Of a stretch of 42,881 bases of DNA, positions 6,792-15,449 are shown in pieces. Source of the stretch: Chloroflexota bacterium. GTDB taxonomy: Bacteria; Chloroflexota; Anaerolineae; JAAYEA01. The notes under the pieces are model-generated. The model saw only the letters and a list, made by a program, of their open reading frames with translations. It was not told where the DNA came from and ran no database searches. Location of the stretch: contig JAIOAV010000025.1 in the NCBI GenBank assembly GCA_019873665.1, forward strand, positions 1-42,881, in the 5' to 3' direction. The position numbers and the translations under genes are program-made. The first letter of the stretch is position 1. Each line of letters opens with the position of its first letter.

Positions 6792-7937
6792 CTAGGCGAG
6801 CTGAACGACCTGCTCCGTACGCTGGGAGGCCAGCGCGGCGGTAAAGAGACGGTGGCTGAGCGCCGCCTCTTCCGGCGTGGCACACGGGAAGGGGCCGTTA
6901 GGTCCGCGCGATAGCTCGTCGCAGAAAGCCGCCATCATTTGCAACATCGCGTCGGTAAAGCCGAACTCGAAGATCGGGCCGGTGATAGTGCGGTACGGCG
7001 GCTCGTAACCGATGTCAGTTACCTGCCACGACTGGTCGCCGCCCGGGGTATAGGCCAGCGTGCGCAGCGTGCGCGGATACTTGGTGGAGAACTCGGCGGA
7101 AAAGCGCGTGCCGAGGACGCGGATGAACCAGGTGTTCGCCTCGCCGGGCGCGATACGCTTGGTGGAGAGGAACATCGGGAACTGCTGATCCGCCGTTTGC
7201 ACCTCACACGCCAGCGTCGCGTTATCCCATGTTCGGCAGGGAACCCTGTGCCCCTGCCCGTCTGGTCGCTCCGTGATGATCTTGGAGAGAAGCGCGCGCA
7301 CGTTCTTGGGCTGCCACCCCACGCGAAACGGCAGATGCACCACATGCATCCCCAGATCGCCCATACACCCGTACTCGCCGTTGACCTCGATCATCCGCTT
7401 CCAGTTGATCGGCTTGTCCGGGTTCAGATCGCTGCTGTGCCAGAGGCCGGCATGTACCTCGATGATCCGGCCAAAGCGGCCCTCCCGGATGAACCGGTAG
7501 ATCTTGTACGCGCCGGGATAGTACGGGAACTCGGAAGAGCAGCGCACGAGCAGCTCTGGATGCGCGCGCACGGCATCCATGATGGCGTCATTCGCCGCCA
7601 GGTCAATGCCAAAAGGCTTTTCCCCCAGCAGATGCTTGCCGGCCTGCAACGTCGCCACATATACCTCTTCGTGTAGGTTGTGTGGCACTGCCGCATACAC
7701 CGCATCCACCATCTCATCCGCCAGCAACTCGCGATAGTCGCTGGTCGCCAGCCTGATGGTGTCGAAATTGCGCTGGAACCAGTCGAACTTGCCCGGGCTG
7801 CGATTGCAGATGGCGACGATCTCCGGCTCGACGTCCAGGTCCAGCAGATGGCACCAGCGCGCCGCCGCGCTGGCAAATTCGCGTCCCATCAGCCCCAGGC
7901 CGATGATGCCAAAGCGGATCTTCCTTCGGGCCGTCAC
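6792..7937 (-). CDS. Gfo/Idh/MocA family oxidoreductase
   Basis: A 381-residue NAD(P)-dependent dehydrogenase of the Gfo/Idh/MocA family, which act on sugars, inositols and sugar acids. The N-terminal Rossmann fold shows IRFGIIGLGLMGREFAS (GxGxxG type). The family's EKP motif is present as LLGEKPFGID (about residue 110), and the GCMGDLGMHVVHLPF region contains the Asp/His of the sugar-binding domain. The start is a GTG at 7937 with GGGAGAGG upstream. It follows the aminotransferase gene with an 18-base gap, so the two are co-transcribed. The exact substrate cannot be read from sequence; with an aminotransferase next door, keto- or amino-sugar chemistry is plausible. Confidence 0.88.
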   Translation of the reverse strand: MTARRKIRFGIIGLGLMGREFASAAARWCHLLDLDVEPEIVAICNRSPGKFDWFQRNFDTIRLATSDYRELLADEMVDAVYAAVPHNLHEEVYVATLQAGKHLLGEKPFGIDLAANDAIMDAVRAHPELLVRCSSEFPYYPGAYKIYRFIREGRFGRIIEVHAGLWHSSDLNPDKPINWKRMIEVNGEYGCMGDLGMHVVHLPFRVGWQPKNVRALLSKIITERPDGQGHRVPCRTWDNATLACEVQTADQQFPMFLSTKRIAPGEANTWFIRVLGTRFSAEFSTKYPRTLRTLAYTPGGDQSWQVTDIGYEPPYRTITGPIFEFGFTDAMLQMMAAFCDELSRGPNGPFPCATPEEAALSHRLFTAALASQRTEQVVQLA

Positions 7938-7955
7938 CTTGCCTCTCCCCTGCGC

Positions 7956-9326
7956 CTAGGCATAGCCGTATTCTTCTTCCACCTCGGCGATTGACTCCTC
8001 AATGATGTCCATCGCCTTCAGGCCAATCTCTGGCTCCATCACCATGGGCGGCGATAGGCGGAGGATATGCCCGGAGGGCACCCACGCCAAGCCCTTGCGA
8101 AACGCCTTCTGATAGACCAGCCGGCCACCCTCCACGAACGGCTCTTTCGTCGCCTTGTCCTTCACCAGCTCCAGGCCGAGCAGGCAGCCGATGCCGCGCG
8201 CCTCACCCACGATGGGATGCCGCGCCTCTATCTCCTTCATGCGCTTGAGCAGGACTTCACCCAGATGTGCCGAGCGCCGGTTGATATCTTCCTCCTCGAT
8301 GACCTCCAGTGAAGCGAGGGCCGCGGCGCACGCCATCGGATTGCCACCATAGGAAGTGCTGGCGCTGATCTTGTCTAGCACATCCTTGTACTGCTCGGAG
8401 ATGAGCATGGCCGTCACCGGGAAGCCATTGCCGAACCCCTTGCCCAACGTCATGACATCGGGCAACGTGTTCCAGTGTTCCATGGCGAACATCTTGCCGG
8501 TGCGCCCCATGCAGGTGAGCACCTCATCGGCAAAGAGGAGCATCTTGAACTCGTCGCAGATAGCGCGCAGCTTCTGTATCCAGCCGTCCGGCGGGATGAT
8601 GGAGCCAGCCCAGCCCTGCACCGGCTCCAGCACGATGGCCGCCAACTGGCCTGAGCTTTCCTCCGCGATAACGGTGCGGATATAGTCGGCGCAGTAGAGG
8701 TTGCAGGATGGATACTTCATCTGGAAGACACAGCGGTAGCAATAGGCGCGGGGCACGAGGAAGAAGCCGGGCGCGCGCATCCCCTGCGTCCGATCCACCC
8801 GCGCCAGGCTCACCGCGCCCATCGTCTTGCCATGGAAATCGCGATGGAAGGAGATGAACTCAAAGTGATTGGTGGCGGCGCGACAGGCGCGCAAGCCCGC
8901 CTCCACGGCGGTGGTGCCGCTATCGTAGAGCTGCACGCCATTGAGCTTGGTTGGGCCGCTTCCCAGGGTGATCTCGTTGATCTTTTCCAGGAGCTGCATC
9001 TTGATCGGTGTGGTAAAGTCATGGCAGTTCATCAGTTCGCCGGTGGCCTTTTGCACCGCCGCGACGATCTTGGGATGGCAGTGGCCCAAGCCGGTCACAT
9101 AGATCCCGGACGAAAAGTCAATGTAAGTATTGCCGTCCACATCGGTCAGCGTGACACCATGCCCCTTCTCCCAGACGACGGGAAAGAGCTGCACCTGCGA
9201 GGAGTATCCCTTCATGAGCTTGCTGGCGCGGCTGTGATACTCGACCGATTTGGGGCCAGGCGGTGTGATTCTGATGTCGGGCACGCTGCTCGGATCAACA
9301 TATGCCCAGTTTCGATTCGCTGCCAT
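7956..9326 (-). CDS. Class III (PLP) aminotransferase
   Basis: A 456-residue fold-type I pyridoxal-phosphate enzyme of the class III group, which includes GABA, acetylornithine and 2,2-dialkylglycine aminotransferases. It shows SFHRDFHGKTMGAVS (cofactor site), FADEVLTCMGRTG (Asp binding the pyridine ring) and the Schiff-base Lys K296 in TLGKGFGNG. A CYRCVFQMKYPSCNLYC insertion contains several cysteines, as seen in a subgroup of these enzymes. The frame is open to 9374, but ATG 9326 (MAANRNWAYVDPSS) follows GGAGATGGG and is chosen. Neighbours are a cupin upstream and a Gfo/Idh oxidoreductase downstream. The amino donor and acceptor are not predictable. Confidence 0.88.
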   Translation of the reverse strand: MAANRNWAYVDPSSVPDIRITPPGPKSVEYHSRASKLMKGYSSQVQLFPVVWEKGHGVTLTDVDGNTYIDFSSGIYVTGLGHCHPKIVAAVQKATGELMNCHDFTTPIKMQLLEKINEITLGSGPTKLNGVQLYDSGTTAVEAGLRACRAATNHFEFISFHRDFHGKTMGAVSLARVDRTQGMRAPGFFLVPRAYCYRCVFQMKYPSCNLYCADYIRTVIAEESSGQLAAIVLEPVQGWAGSIIPPDGWIQKLRAICDEFKMLLFADEVLTCMGRTGKMFAMEHWNTLPDVMTLGKGFGNGFPVTAMLISEQYKDVLDKISASTSYGGNPMACAAALASLEVIEEEDINRRSAHLGEVLLKRMKEIEARHPIVGEARGIGCLLGLELVKDKATKEPFVEGGRLVYQKAFRKGLAWVPSGHILRLSPPMVMEPEIGLKAMDIIEESIAEVEEEYGYA

Positions 9327-9501
9327 AATTTGCCCATCTCCGCATAATGCGCAACACTTTACGTTCAAATACAAGAATAAATCAAAATGCCCAGGGAGTC
9401 AAATCAACAGCGGCGATGCATAACTGCGGGTGCAAGAAGCATCCCGCGGCAAGAGCCTCTGGCGGCAGGCACAGCACTCTAGATCACACGCCCCTGTTCC
9501 G

Positions 9502-9849
9502 CTACTTCTTCAGTTGGTCCGGATGCCGGTTTGGCCCCGCATGGAACCAGATATTGATACAGGGGTCTTCCTCGTCCGCGGTCAGATAGTGCTCCTCCCC
9601 CGGCTCGATGACGAAAACATCGCCGGTCACCATTGGATAGACCTTGCCATCCACTTCCATGGTGGCCTTGCCCTGCACGATGATAAAGACCTCCTCATCG
9701 GTATGCCGGTGATTTCCCTCCGTGTGGGTGCGAAAGCCGGGCGCCTTGTACGACATGATCCCCTGGTAGATATACTTGCCGGGGATGAGGCCGCTCAGGA
9801 TGTGACCTTCGCGGTTATCCGGTAGCTGGTTCAGGCGATAGCGTTTCAT
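9502..9849 (-). CDS. Small cupin-domain protein
   Basis: A 115-residue single-domain cupin. Motif 1 is H-T-E-G-N-H-R-H-x-D-E-E-V-F-I-I-x-x-G (the metal-binding His and Glu pattern), and motif 2 is PGEEHYL with the third His. The metal site is therefore complete, and the protein could be an isomerase, dioxygenase or sugar-binding sensor; nothing more specific is justified. ATG 9849 has GGAGG five to six bases upstream; the frame's earlier ATG at 9873 has no such site. It lies between the mannosidase and aminotransferase genes, with gaps of 81 and 175 bases. Confidence 0.85.
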   Translation of the reverse strand: MKRYRLNQLPDNREGHILSGLIPGKYIYQGIMSYKAPGFRTHTEGNHRHTDEEVFIIVQGKATMEVDGKVYPMVTGDVFVIEPGEEHYLTADEEDPCINIWFHAGPNRHPDQLKK

Positions 9850-9930
9850 CTTCCCTCCTCGAGAATCTCTCAACCCGACAGCGCCGCAGGCTGTGTCTCG
9901 GCAAATGCAGCCTGCGCTATCCTGACGCTC

Positions 9931-12900
9931 TCACCACTCGATGCGAAAAGTCTTGATGGCAAAGGGGGTCAACTCCACCCGCAGCTCCTGGCCCTCGCGC
10001 ACCGCCTCTGCGCGATCCTCCTCGACCAGATTCGTCTCGGTGATGCGCCGCGGCGGTCGCCTGAAGGAGAGGCGCAAGATCCCACGCCCGCCGTGCGGCT
10101 CGTAGAGACGCACGATCCAGCCCCGACCATCCGCCGCCGGCTTGAGCGCGCTCAGCACGACCGGCACGCCCTCAGCCCTCAGATAGCTCACAGCGCGACC
10201 GGCACCGCTTCCCGCGCTGATGAGCGCGACCATCGGCGCGTTCAACTCCCAACCGCGCGCCACCACGCCACCCTCCTGCCAGTTACCGGCGTGTGGCAGC
10301 AGCGAATAGACCCAGTGGTGCGCTCCCTGATCCGCCTGCGGGTCGGGATAGTCGGGGCTGCGCAGCGCCGTCAGCCGCAGCACATGGCCCTTAACGTCAT
10401 AGCCATAGCGTGAATCATTCAGCAGGCTCACGCCATATCCCGCCTCCGACAAGTCGGCCCAGTGATGCGCACACACCTCGAACTTGGCCTGCTCCCAGGA
10501 GGTGTTGCGGTGCGTCGGCCGCTGCACCGCACCGAACTGGATCTCATAGCTCGCTTCCGGCGACCGCACCAGCACCGGGAAGGCGATCTTGAGCATCGTC
10601 TGCCGTTCCGTCCAATCCGCATCCGCGACGAAATCCAGCCGTGGTGTGCGCTGGTAAAGCTCGATGCGCCAGCTCAGGCGCGACTGGCGGTAGGGTCGCT
10701 CGACCAGCAGCGCCGCGCGGACAGGCCCCTCCTGCACGACGCGGATAGTGGCAGGCTCTGCGAATGGATACTGGCGCTTCTCGAATGTGTCGTGCACATT
10801 CCATGCCGCCTCGCGTTCCGGCCCATCCTGGAAGAGCTGCCACACGTTCCCCTTTTCTCCCGGCGGGATCACCTCGCGCTTATAGCGCTTGTCCAGAAGA
10901 CGTGTGATCTGGCCCTCATCGTCCACCTCGACACGGAACATGGCATTCTCCAGGCCCCGCTCCCAGGCGCGCACGCCATCCAGCGCCATCGGCTCGCCCG
11001 GCTGCACGGTAAAGGTCTCCATGCCAAGCGGCGGCACCTCATACGGCTCAAAGAGGATCTGCACCCGCCCATCCCCGCGCGAGAGCACCTGCACCAGGCA
11101 ACTACGCCCCCGCGAGTCCTGCAGGTGGAACGGCGCGCCCGGATCGTCCACTACGGCTTGCACCGGGTCATGCCGCGGCCAGTTGAGCGAGTTGAACACG
11201 CACAGTTTGCCCGCCGGCGCGTTCTGGTCTGCCAGCCAACGCAGTGCTGCGTTGCGCACGCCGACGGCTGTCTCTTGTGCTCTGTCGTGATCCGCCAGCG
11301 CATCCACATACACCTGCCCAATAGAGCTGCCCGGGAGGATATCGTGGAACTGCTGCAACAGCACGCGTTGCCAGGCGTCTTGCAGCGGCGAGAGGTCCGC
11401 GTCCGCTCCTTCCATCTGCGCCACAGAACCCCACACCTCCGCCTCGCGCAGCATGATCTCGCTTTTGCGGTTGGCACGTTTGGTGCGGCTCTGCGTGGTA
11501 TAGGTGCCCCGATGCGTCTCCAGGTAGAGCTCGCCCACCCAGGTTGGCAGATCGGGGGATCGCGCCGCGACCCGCTCAAAGAACCCCTCTCCATCATCCA
11601 GACGAGTCGCCGGAAGGCCAGGGAAGCGCTGGGCGCGATGCGCATATTCCATCATCTCCGGTGTCACGCCGCCGCCGCCATCGCCATAGCCAAAGGTGAA
11701 CATCAGCTCGTCGTGCGCCACCTTCTGGTTGTAGTTCTCCCAGGCGAACATCAGTTGCGCCGGTGTCGGGTTCCCGTTATAGTAGTTCTGCAGCTTGGGG
11801 ATATGCGCCAGAACGCGGGAGCCATCCAGCCCCTCCCAGTGAAAGAGGTGGTGCGGGAAGGGGTTGGTCGCCTGCCAGTGTAGCTTGCAGGTGAAAAAGT
11901 AGGGCACATCGCACCCGCTCAGGATCGCGGGCAGCGACGCCGGATAGCCGAACACGTCCGGCAGCCAGCAGACGCGTGGGCGCGTGCCGAACTCCTGTCG
12001 GAAAAAGGCGAGGCCATGCAGGATTTGTCGCACCAATGATTCGCCAGAGGGCACGTTGCAGTCGGATTCGACCCACATGGCGCCGGAGGTCTCCCAGCGG
12101 CCGGTCTTGGCCCATTTCTTGATCTCCGCGTACAGCTCCGGGTAATGCTCCTTCGTGTACGCATAGAGCTGTGCCTGGCTGCAGGCAAAGTGGAAATCGG
12201 GGAACTGCTCCATCAGCCGCACGGCGGTGGCAAAGGTGCGCCCGCACTTGCGGACCGTCTCCGCCAGCGGCCAGAGCCACGCGGTGTCTATGTGCGTGTG
12301 GCCGACAAGGCAGATTTGTCCTGCCTCCGGATCAGGCTGGATCGCCTGCAGCCGCGCCTGGAGCAGCTCGCGTGCCACGCGCACCTCCGCGACCAAATGC
12401 TCGTCAGGCAGCGTCAGGTCTATGGCAAGCATAGCCTCTTCGAGCGCTGCCGCGAGCAGCCCCTTGCGCCGCGCGTCCTTCACCTGCGGGATCGCCTCGT
12501 CCACAAAGCGCAGATCATAATATGCCCGCTCCAGCTCCGTGTCCACCTCCAGCAACGTCGCGCCGCCAAAGGCGGCCCGCTGCGAGAGGAGTTCGGGCAT
12601 GCACATGGCGCGCAGCCAGGAGATTGCCTCGATCTCCAGCTCGTGCGGCCCGGGCAGCGGGGCGATGATGCGATAGTGGTTGGCATCCACTCCGGCATAG
12701 CTCCTGCCGTCCACCCGCAACAACCCCTCCAGGCCGCTGATATTGGCGGTGACGCCAAAGGCAGCCAGCGCGCTCATCAGGTCGTGGGAGCCCAGCAACA
12801 GATAGAGCTGGCCGTGCGGCGTCGTGGGGCTGGGGACATTCACCTGTGCTTTGAGAAACACCGTTTGCAGCGCGGCAAAGGTGTCTTCCGGGCGGAGCGG

Positions 12901-13041
12901 GCGCCAATCGCCTTCATACCGGTATGCGCCGTCGGGCATGTGCTTGGCCTCGCGCACCAGCCACGGCTCTATGCGCCACTGCTTGAGCACAGCACGACGC
13001 TGCAAAAGCGACAGCTTCTTCTGGATGATCCGTTCGTCCAT
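9931..13041 (-). CDS. Family 38 alpha-mannosidase
   Basis: A 1036-residue glycoside hydrolase of family GH38, retaining enzymes that remove alpha-linked mannose. The catalytic domain shows the zinc-binding GHTHIDTAWLWP (H248, H250, D252) and the nucleophile region WLPDVFGYP with D362, followed by the long beta-rich C-terminal domain usual for the family. There is no signal peptide, so the enzyme should be cytosolic and act on imported oligosaccharides or on cellular glycans. ATG 13041 has GAGGAGG five bases upstream. The preceding UROD-like gene ends 18 bases before it. No transporter gene lies in the cluster. Confidence 0.95.
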   Translation of the reverse strand: MDERIIQKKLSLLQRRAVLKQWRIEPWLVREAKHMPDGAYRYEGDWRPLRPEDTFAALQTVFLKAQVNVPSPTTPHGQLYLLLGSHDLMSALAAFGVTANISGLEGLLRVDGRSYAGVDANHYRIIAPLPGPHELEIEAISWLRAMCMPELLSQRAAFGGATLLEVDTELERAYYDLRFVDEAIPQVKDARRKGLLAAALEEAMLAIDLTLPDEHLVAEVRVARELLQARLQAIQPDPEAGQICLVGHTHIDTAWLWPLAETVRKCGRTFATAVRLMEQFPDFHFACSQAQLYAYTKEHYPELYAEIKKWAKTGRWETSGAMWVESDCNVPSGESLVRQILHGLAFFRQEFGTRPRVCWLPDVFGYPASLPAILSGCDVPYFFTCKLHWQATNPFPHHLFHWEGLDGSRVLAHIPKLQNYYNGNPTPAQLMFAWENYNQKVAHDELMFTFGYGDGGGGVTPEMMEYAHRAQRFPGLPATRLDDGEGFFERVAARSPDLPTWVGELYLETHRGTYTTQSRTKRANRKSEIMLREAEVWGSVAQMEGADADLSPLQDAWQRVLLQQFHDILPGSSIGQVYVDALADHDRAQETAVGVRNAALRWLADQNAPAGKLCVFNSLNWPRHDPVQAVVDDPGAPFHLQDSRGRSCLVQVLSRGDGRVQILFEPYEVPPLGMETFTVQPGEPMALDGVRAWERGLENAMFRVEVDDEGQITRLLDKRYKREVIPPGEKGNVWQLFQDGPEREAAWNVHDTFEKRQYPFAEPATIRVVQEGPVRAALLVERPYRQSRLSWRIELYQRTPRLDFVADADWTERQTMLKIAFPVLVRSPEASYEIQFGAVQRPTHRNTSWEQAKFEVCAHHWADLSEAGYGVSLLNDSRYGYDVKGHVLRLTALRSPDYPDPQADQGAHHWVYSLLPHAGNWQEGGVVARGWELNAPMVALISAGSGAGRAVSYLRAEGVPVVLSALKPAADGRGWIVRLYEPHGGRGILRLSFRRPPRRITETNLVEEDRAEAVREGQELRVELTPFAIKTFRIEW

Positions 13042-13059
13042 CTCGACCTCCTCTGTGGC

Positions 13060-14157
13060 CTAATAGCGGCATTCCTTGGCTGCGTCCGCAAACGCCTGGA
13101 TGTTGGCCGGGTCGCCGTAGAAAAAGTGATCAGAAGGGGAGCAGATATAGCCACCGTCCGGGCAGGCGGCGTGCAGCGCAAACACCTGCGCGCGAGCGCT
13201 CTCCGGCGTGCCCTTCTCAAAGCCCGCGTTCTGGTCAAAGCCACCGATGAAAAAGAGCCGATCCCCCACCCGCCGGTTCGCCTCGGCGAGATCGCAGTCG
13301 CCACCCATGCTGGGTGGCGTCATCGTCTCCAGACCGTCCGCGCCGTTCTCCGCCACCATCTCCAGCATCTGCATCAGCCCGCCGCAGAGATGATATACGA
13401 TGCGATGGCCCGCCGCATGGAGCGCCGCGTGCTGCCGCCGGTCATAAGGGAGGCAGAACTCACGGAACATCTTGGGGCTGATGACGGTGTTGGAGCCCGC
13501 GCCCCCGCCGGTCTCGATGAGATCAAACGGGGCATCGCCCCATCGTTCCAGCCAACGCAGGCGCTTTTGCAGGATCGTCTCCAGCATATAGTGCATCCAC
13601 TCTGGCTTGTCCAGCGCGGCAAAGATGGCCGGCTCTGTGCCCATGAGGATGCAGACGTCCTGCCAGGGTGATCCCTGCCCAAAGCCGTAGGCGTGGCCGC
13701 GCACGATGCCATGGTCGCCGATCTTGTCCTTGGCCGCGCGCACCGGCGAGATGTCCACACGATCGGGCACGGGCGCATACTTGGCAAAAAGCTCGAAATC
13801 GCGCTCGCTCTTGATCAGCGGCTCGGTCTCCCAGACGGTGATGGCATTCCCTGCGCCGCGCCGGATCAGATCTCCTTCGGGCGTGTGGATCGCCTCCACC
13901 CAGAGGTCGTTGCCGTCCGTGTCAGTGCCCAGGTCACGTCGCTCCACCTGCCATCTGACAAGGTCCGCTGCCGCATAGTGGTGCTCCGGCCCGACATAGA
14001 TGACCGCATCCAGGCCGAAGCGTGCGTACGCCTCGTACTGGTCGCAGCCGCCGAGGTAATGATCCAGATAGTACCGCATCCAGCTGTGCACCTGCGCTGG
14101 CAGATGGTCGGGCTTGCCATTGGATAGCGCCGTCAACAAGCGCTCGCGTGCGTTCAT
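13060..14157 (-). CDS. UROD-fold protein, corrinoid methyltransferase-like
   Basis: A 365-residue protein of the uroporphyrinogen decarboxylase (URO-D) superfamily. Besides haem-pathway HemE, this fold includes MtaA/CmuA-type methyltransferases that move methyl groups with a zinc-bound thiol. Here the segment RIVYHLCGGLMQMLEMV carries the H-x-C-G pattern that supplies zinc ligands in the methyltransferase branch, and FIGGFDQNAGFEKGTPES and the GGYICSPSDH ending fit the same branch. It is therefore unlikely to be a true HemE. It is the first gene of the minus-strand cluster, 18 bases before the mannosidase. ATG 14157 follows AGAGG. Its methyl donor or acceptor is unknown. Confidence 0.75.
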   Translation of the reverse strand: MNARERLLTALSNGKPDHLPAQVHSWMRYYLDHYLGGCDQYEAYARFGLDAVIYVGPEHHYAAADLVRWQVERRDLGTDTDGNDLWVEAIHTPEGDLIRRGAGNAITVWETEPLIKSERDFELFAKYAPVPDRVDISPVRAAKDKIGDHGIVRGHAYGFGQGSPWQDVCILMGTEPAIFAALDKPEWMHYMLETILQKRLRWLERWGDAPFDLIETGGGAGSNTVISPKMFREFCLPYDRRQHAALHAAGHRIVYHLCGGLMQMLEMVAENGADGLETMTPPSMGGDCDLAEANRRVGDRLFFIGGFDQNAGFEKGTPESARAQVFALHAACPDGGYICSPSDHFFYGDPANIQAFADAAKECRY

Positions 14158-14195
14158 CGGGGTACCTCTCGCGTGACGGATTCAGACGCCAGCCC

Positions 14196-14224
14196 ATGAT
14201 GCCATCGAACCAGGAGACTGTCAA
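14196..14224 (-). promoter_or_regulatory. Putative promoter of the UROD-mannosidase cluster
   Basis: On the minus strand a perfect TTGACA (14224-14219), 17 bases, and CATCAT (14201-14196, 4/6). It lies about 40 bases before the start of the UROD-like gene and back to back with a promoter for the glycosyltransferase. Confidence 0.5.
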
Positions 14225-14256
14225 ATGATCATGGCCGAGGGGGGCACGGCGCGCAT

Positions 14257-14285
14257 TTGACCCCAGTGGCAAGATCATGTAAAGT
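14257..14285 (+). promoter_or_regulatory. Putative promoter of the glycosyltransferase gene
   Basis: TTGACC (14257-14262), 17 bases, TAAAGT (14280-14285). The predicted start near 14292 leaves a leader of about 74 bases before ATG 14366. It diverges from the promoter at 14196-14224. Confidence 0.5.
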
Positions 14286-14365
14286 ACGCGCATGTGCAGC
14301 CAGCTTGCGTATGCGATGGTTCTCCGCGCCCCTGCGTGGAGCGTGGCGGGCAGCGTGTTGGGAAC

Positions 14366-15367
14366 ATGAGCGAGCGCGTATCCGTCATTCTGGTGAACTG
14401 GAATGGGCGTGCCCATCTGGAGCGATGCCTTTCCGGCCTGCGGCGGCAGAACTATGGCAACTATGAGGTAGTGCTCGTAGACAACGCCTCGCAGGACGGG
14501 TCGGTGGCGTTCGTGCGGGAGCGCTTCCCTGAGGTGCGCGTGCTGGAAAGTGGGACAAACATCGGCTTTCCCGCGGCCAACAATCTGGGTATCGCGGCCA
14601 CCAGTGGCGACTATGTCGCCACCCTGAACGTGGATACCGAGGCGGAACCGGGCTGGCTGGCAGCGCTGGTAGCGGGGATGTCGGCAGTGCCGCACGTGGG
14701 CATGTGCGCGTCCAAGATGCTCTTCCTTCACGCTCCAGAGCAGATCAACTCGACCGGCATTGCCGTGGATCGGGCTGGTGTCGCCTGGGATCGCGATGGC
14801 GGGCGGCGAGACGATGAGGCCGGACAAGAAGCGGGTGAGGTCTTTGGCCCGTGCGCGGGCGCGGCGCTCTACCGACGAGAGATGCTGGCCGAGATCGGCG
14901 GCTGGGACGGCGATTTCTTCTACCTGTACGAGGATGTGGACCTGGCATGGCGGGCGCGGCTGACCGGCTGGCGCGCCTGGTACTGCCCGGAGGCGCGCGT
15001 CTATCACGTCCATGCCGGCGCCGGCACCGAGGGCTCGCCGTTCAAGCACTATCTATTGGCGCGCAATCGCATCTGGACGATCATCAAGGACTATCCATGG
15101 CCACAGGTGGCGCAGTACGCGCCGGCGATGGTGCTGTATGACCTGAGCGCCATCACCTACCGTCTATGGCGAGATCACGACACCGCCGCGCTGCGCGGCA
15201 GACTGGCAGGGTATGCAAGCCTGCCTCGCCTCTGGCCCCGCCGCCGCGAGATCCAGCGGCGGCGAGTCGTGGATTGGGCAGAACTTGCCCGCCACCTCGC
15301 GCCTTTGGCGATGCCTCGTGCCGTGTGGCAGCGATACGCGCACCTGCCGCGCAAACGCACAACCTGA
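14366..15367 (+). CDS. Family 2 glycosyltransferase
   Basis: A 333-residue GT-A fold, rhamnosyltransferase-like enzyme that would add a sugar from a nucleotide donor to a surface polymer or lipid. It shows SVILVNWNGRAHLERCL at the N-terminus, VVLVDNASQDGS (donor-base site), and LNVDTEAEPGWLAALV for the metal-binding Asp region. Further on are GAALYRREMLAEIGGWDGDFFYLYEDVDLAWRARLTGW, where the ED-x-D-L-x-W-R motif holds the catalytic base. The C-terminus has amphipathic helices but no clear membrane span. Upstream in-frame codons go back to 14294; ATG 14366 (MSERVSVILV) starts the fold and is preferred. A DUF3048 lipoprotein gene follows after 82 bases. Confidence 0.9.
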   Translation: MSERVSVILVNWNGRAHLERCLSGLRRQNYGNYEVVLVDNASQDGSVAFVRERFPEVRVLESGTNIGFPAANNLGIAATSGDYVATLNVDTEAEPGWLAALVAGMSAVPHVGMCASKMLFLHAPEQINSTGIAVDRAGVAWDRDGGRRDDEAGQEAGEVFGPCAGAALYRREMLAEIGGWDGDFFYLYEDVDLAWRARLTGWRAWYCPEARVYHVHAGAGTEGSPFKHYLLARNRIWTIIKDYPWPQVAQYAPAMVLYDLSAITYRLWRDHDTAALRGRLAGYASLPRLWPRRREIQRRRVVDWAELARHLAPLAMPRAVWQRYAHLPRKRTT

Positions 15368-15449
15368 CAAGCGGCCCCATCGCCGGGCGGGCTACATCCC
15401 CGCCGTCTGAGACGGACAAATCGAGAACAATGGAGGAGCAGATCAGCAT

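Noticed and set aside
10462-13671. Two long plus-strand open frames (about 470 and 510 codons) opposite the mannosidase and UROD-like genes
   Set aside because: They are antisense to clearly recognisable proteins, their translations are Arg/His/Gln-rich without any motif, and long open antisense frames are expected in GC-rich genes.
13060-14157. HemE (true uroporphyrinogen decarboxylase) of haem synthesis
   Set aside because: No other haem genes nearby, sits in a catabolic cluster, and carries the H-x-C-G zinc pattern of methyltransferase relatives.
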